Source of the DNA: Bacillota bacterium
Lineage (GTDB): Bacteria; Bacillota; Clostridia; Peptostreptococcales; Acidaminobacteraceae
Length of the DNA: 5,781 nt
NCBI GenBank assembly: GCA_030529205.1
Contig: JAUMXJ010000081.1
Coordinates: 1-5,781, forward strand
Direction of reading: 5' to 3'
Program-made: the position numbers and the translations under genes
Shown: piece by piece, positions 5,016-5,781 of the stretch
Position numbering within the stretch: position 1 is the stretch's first letter
Layout: each line of letters begins with the position of its first letter
The notes under the pieces: generated by a model
The model's database searches: none
Seen by the model: the letters and a program-made list of their open reading frames with translations, nothing else
Told to the model about the DNA's origin: nothing

Positions 5016-5781
5016 ATGAATTATTCTCTCTCGGGTCTATGCTGCAATCGACAGGATCAATGTGTATGGTAATCTCGACTCCGGTTTCGTCCAAGACCTG
5101 TCTTTCCAAAGAATCGATCAACTCATGCGCTTCAAACAATGTCTCCGATCCTCTCATACACACATTGACCGAGCAATATCGTCTGCCCGGACCGTACTCG
5201 TGCATTTTCCAGTTATGAACTCGGTGAATGCGCTCATTCGCCGACAGAATGGTCTCCATTTTTTCCAGCATTTGCGCAGTCGGGGATGTTCCGAGCAGAA
5301 TCCCCACCATATCCTTGGCAATCCGATATCCTGAAAAAATGACATAAAGCGAGAGCAATATACCGCCCAGCACTTCGAATCGATAACCCGTACTCCATTC
5401 CAAAAAGAGGCACAGAAGAATCATCAAACCGCTGAAGACGTCATTCTTTGCATCTTGTGCGACCGCGCGATTCACAGCACTGTCGAATTTCCTGTCAATA
5501 TAGGTATTGTACTTGATAATCCAAACTTTCACAATAACCGCAAGGATCATAAATCCAATTTCCACATATCCGAACAGTCCTCTCTCTCCATAGAACAGGC
5601 AGGAAATCGATGTCTTGAGGAGCTCGAATCCGACGACGACGATGAGAAACGAAATCATGAGCGCGGAGATATACTCAGCTCTTCCGTGCCCGTAGGGATG
5701 TTCCGCATCCGCTTCCTTTGCACTGATTTTGGCACTGACCGTCGCGACGACGGAAGTCGCGGCATCAAAGAAATTGTTGAT
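5014..5781 (-). CDS. Cation diffusion facilitator (CDF) metal efflux transporter, N-terminus missing
   Basis: The last 255 residues are visible; the frame is open to the window edge, so the ATG at 5658 is internal. By family length about 40 residues are lost, covering the N-terminus and TM1. The visible part begins in TM2 with NNFFDAATSVVATV (2-15), then the conserved loop EHPYGHGRAEYIS (27-39), TM3 (about 42-64), TM4 (72-95), TM5 (106-130) and TM6 (137-156), and a cytosolic C-terminal domain (about 160-250) with RVHNWKMHEYGPG and ITIHIDP, as in the YiiP-type dimerising metal-binding domain. CDF proteins export divalent metals by proton antiport. The transport site residues are Asn2 and Asp6 (TM2) with Asp110 and Asp114 (TM5, DAKND): an ND-DD set, known from manganese exporters such as pneumococcal MntE, instead of the HxxxD usual in TM5 of zinc CDF proteins. 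Manganese export is therefore the better guess from the protein alone. The zinc-type repressor that follows argues the other way. Confidence 0.93.
   Translation of the reverse strand: MNNFFDAATSVVATVSAKISAKEADAEHPYGHGRAEYISALMISFLIVVVGFELLKTSISCLFYGERGLFGYVEIGFMILAVIVKVWIIKYNTYIDRKFDSAVNRAVAQDAKNDVFSGLMILLCLFLEWSTGYRFEVLGGILLSLYVIFSGYRIAKDMVGILLGTSPTAQMLEKMETILSANERIHRVHNWKMHEYGPGRRYCSVNVCMRGSETLFEAHELIDSLERQVLDETGVEITIHIDPVDCSIDPRENNS

Overview
The window reads as chromosomal DNA from a low-to-mid GC Gram-positive bacterium (Bacillota, probably Clostridia or a relative). Reasons: strong purine-rich Shine-Dalgarno sites (for example TAAGGAGG), the short Bacillus-type NagB with Asn in place of the Asp of the E. 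coli ring-opening position, and a TelA/XpaC gene pair, which is typical of Firmicutes. The genus cannot be told from what is here. All seven genes lie on the minus strand, so they are transcribed from the right end of the window to the left. No RNA gene, insertion sequence, CRISPR array, prophage gene or convincing factor-independent terminator was seen. There is no gene-free stretch above 60 bp.

Right part (5781 to 4707): a metal-efflux pair. A cation diffusion facilitator (CDF) cut by the window edge is followed at once by a small ArsR/SmtB-family repressor. The repressor carries a complete alpha-5 metal site of the CzrA type (Asp-x-His, then His-x-x-His), which suggests Zn(II) or Co(II) sensing. 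The transporter carries an Asn-Asp/Asp-Asp transmembrane site, known from manganese-type CDF proteins. The two predictions do not agree, which makes the pair worth testing. The operator expected for this pair should lie upstream of the CDF gene, outside the window.

Middle (4654 to 3923): nagB, glucosamine-6-phosphate deaminase, complete and with all catalytic residues. It has its own strong ribosome binding site but no clear promoter.

Left part (3898 to 1): a tightly packed four-gene unit: an XpaC-family membrane protein, a 114-residue unknown protein whose start overlaps the xpaC stop (ATGA), a 686-residue protein with two AAA+ modules (the first degenerate, the second an intact CbxX/SpoVK-type ATPase) that overlaps the unknown gene by 14 bp, and the start of telA (toxic anion resistance family). 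The unit is preceded by a near-consensus extended -10 promoter so close to the xpaC start codon that the transcript would have almost no leader. A second weaker promoter candidate sits just before telA. TelA and XpaC are known neighbours. The double-AAA protein and the orphan protein coupled between them are the least understood part of the window, and suggest an ATP-driven, membrane-anchored stress or envelope complex (inference).
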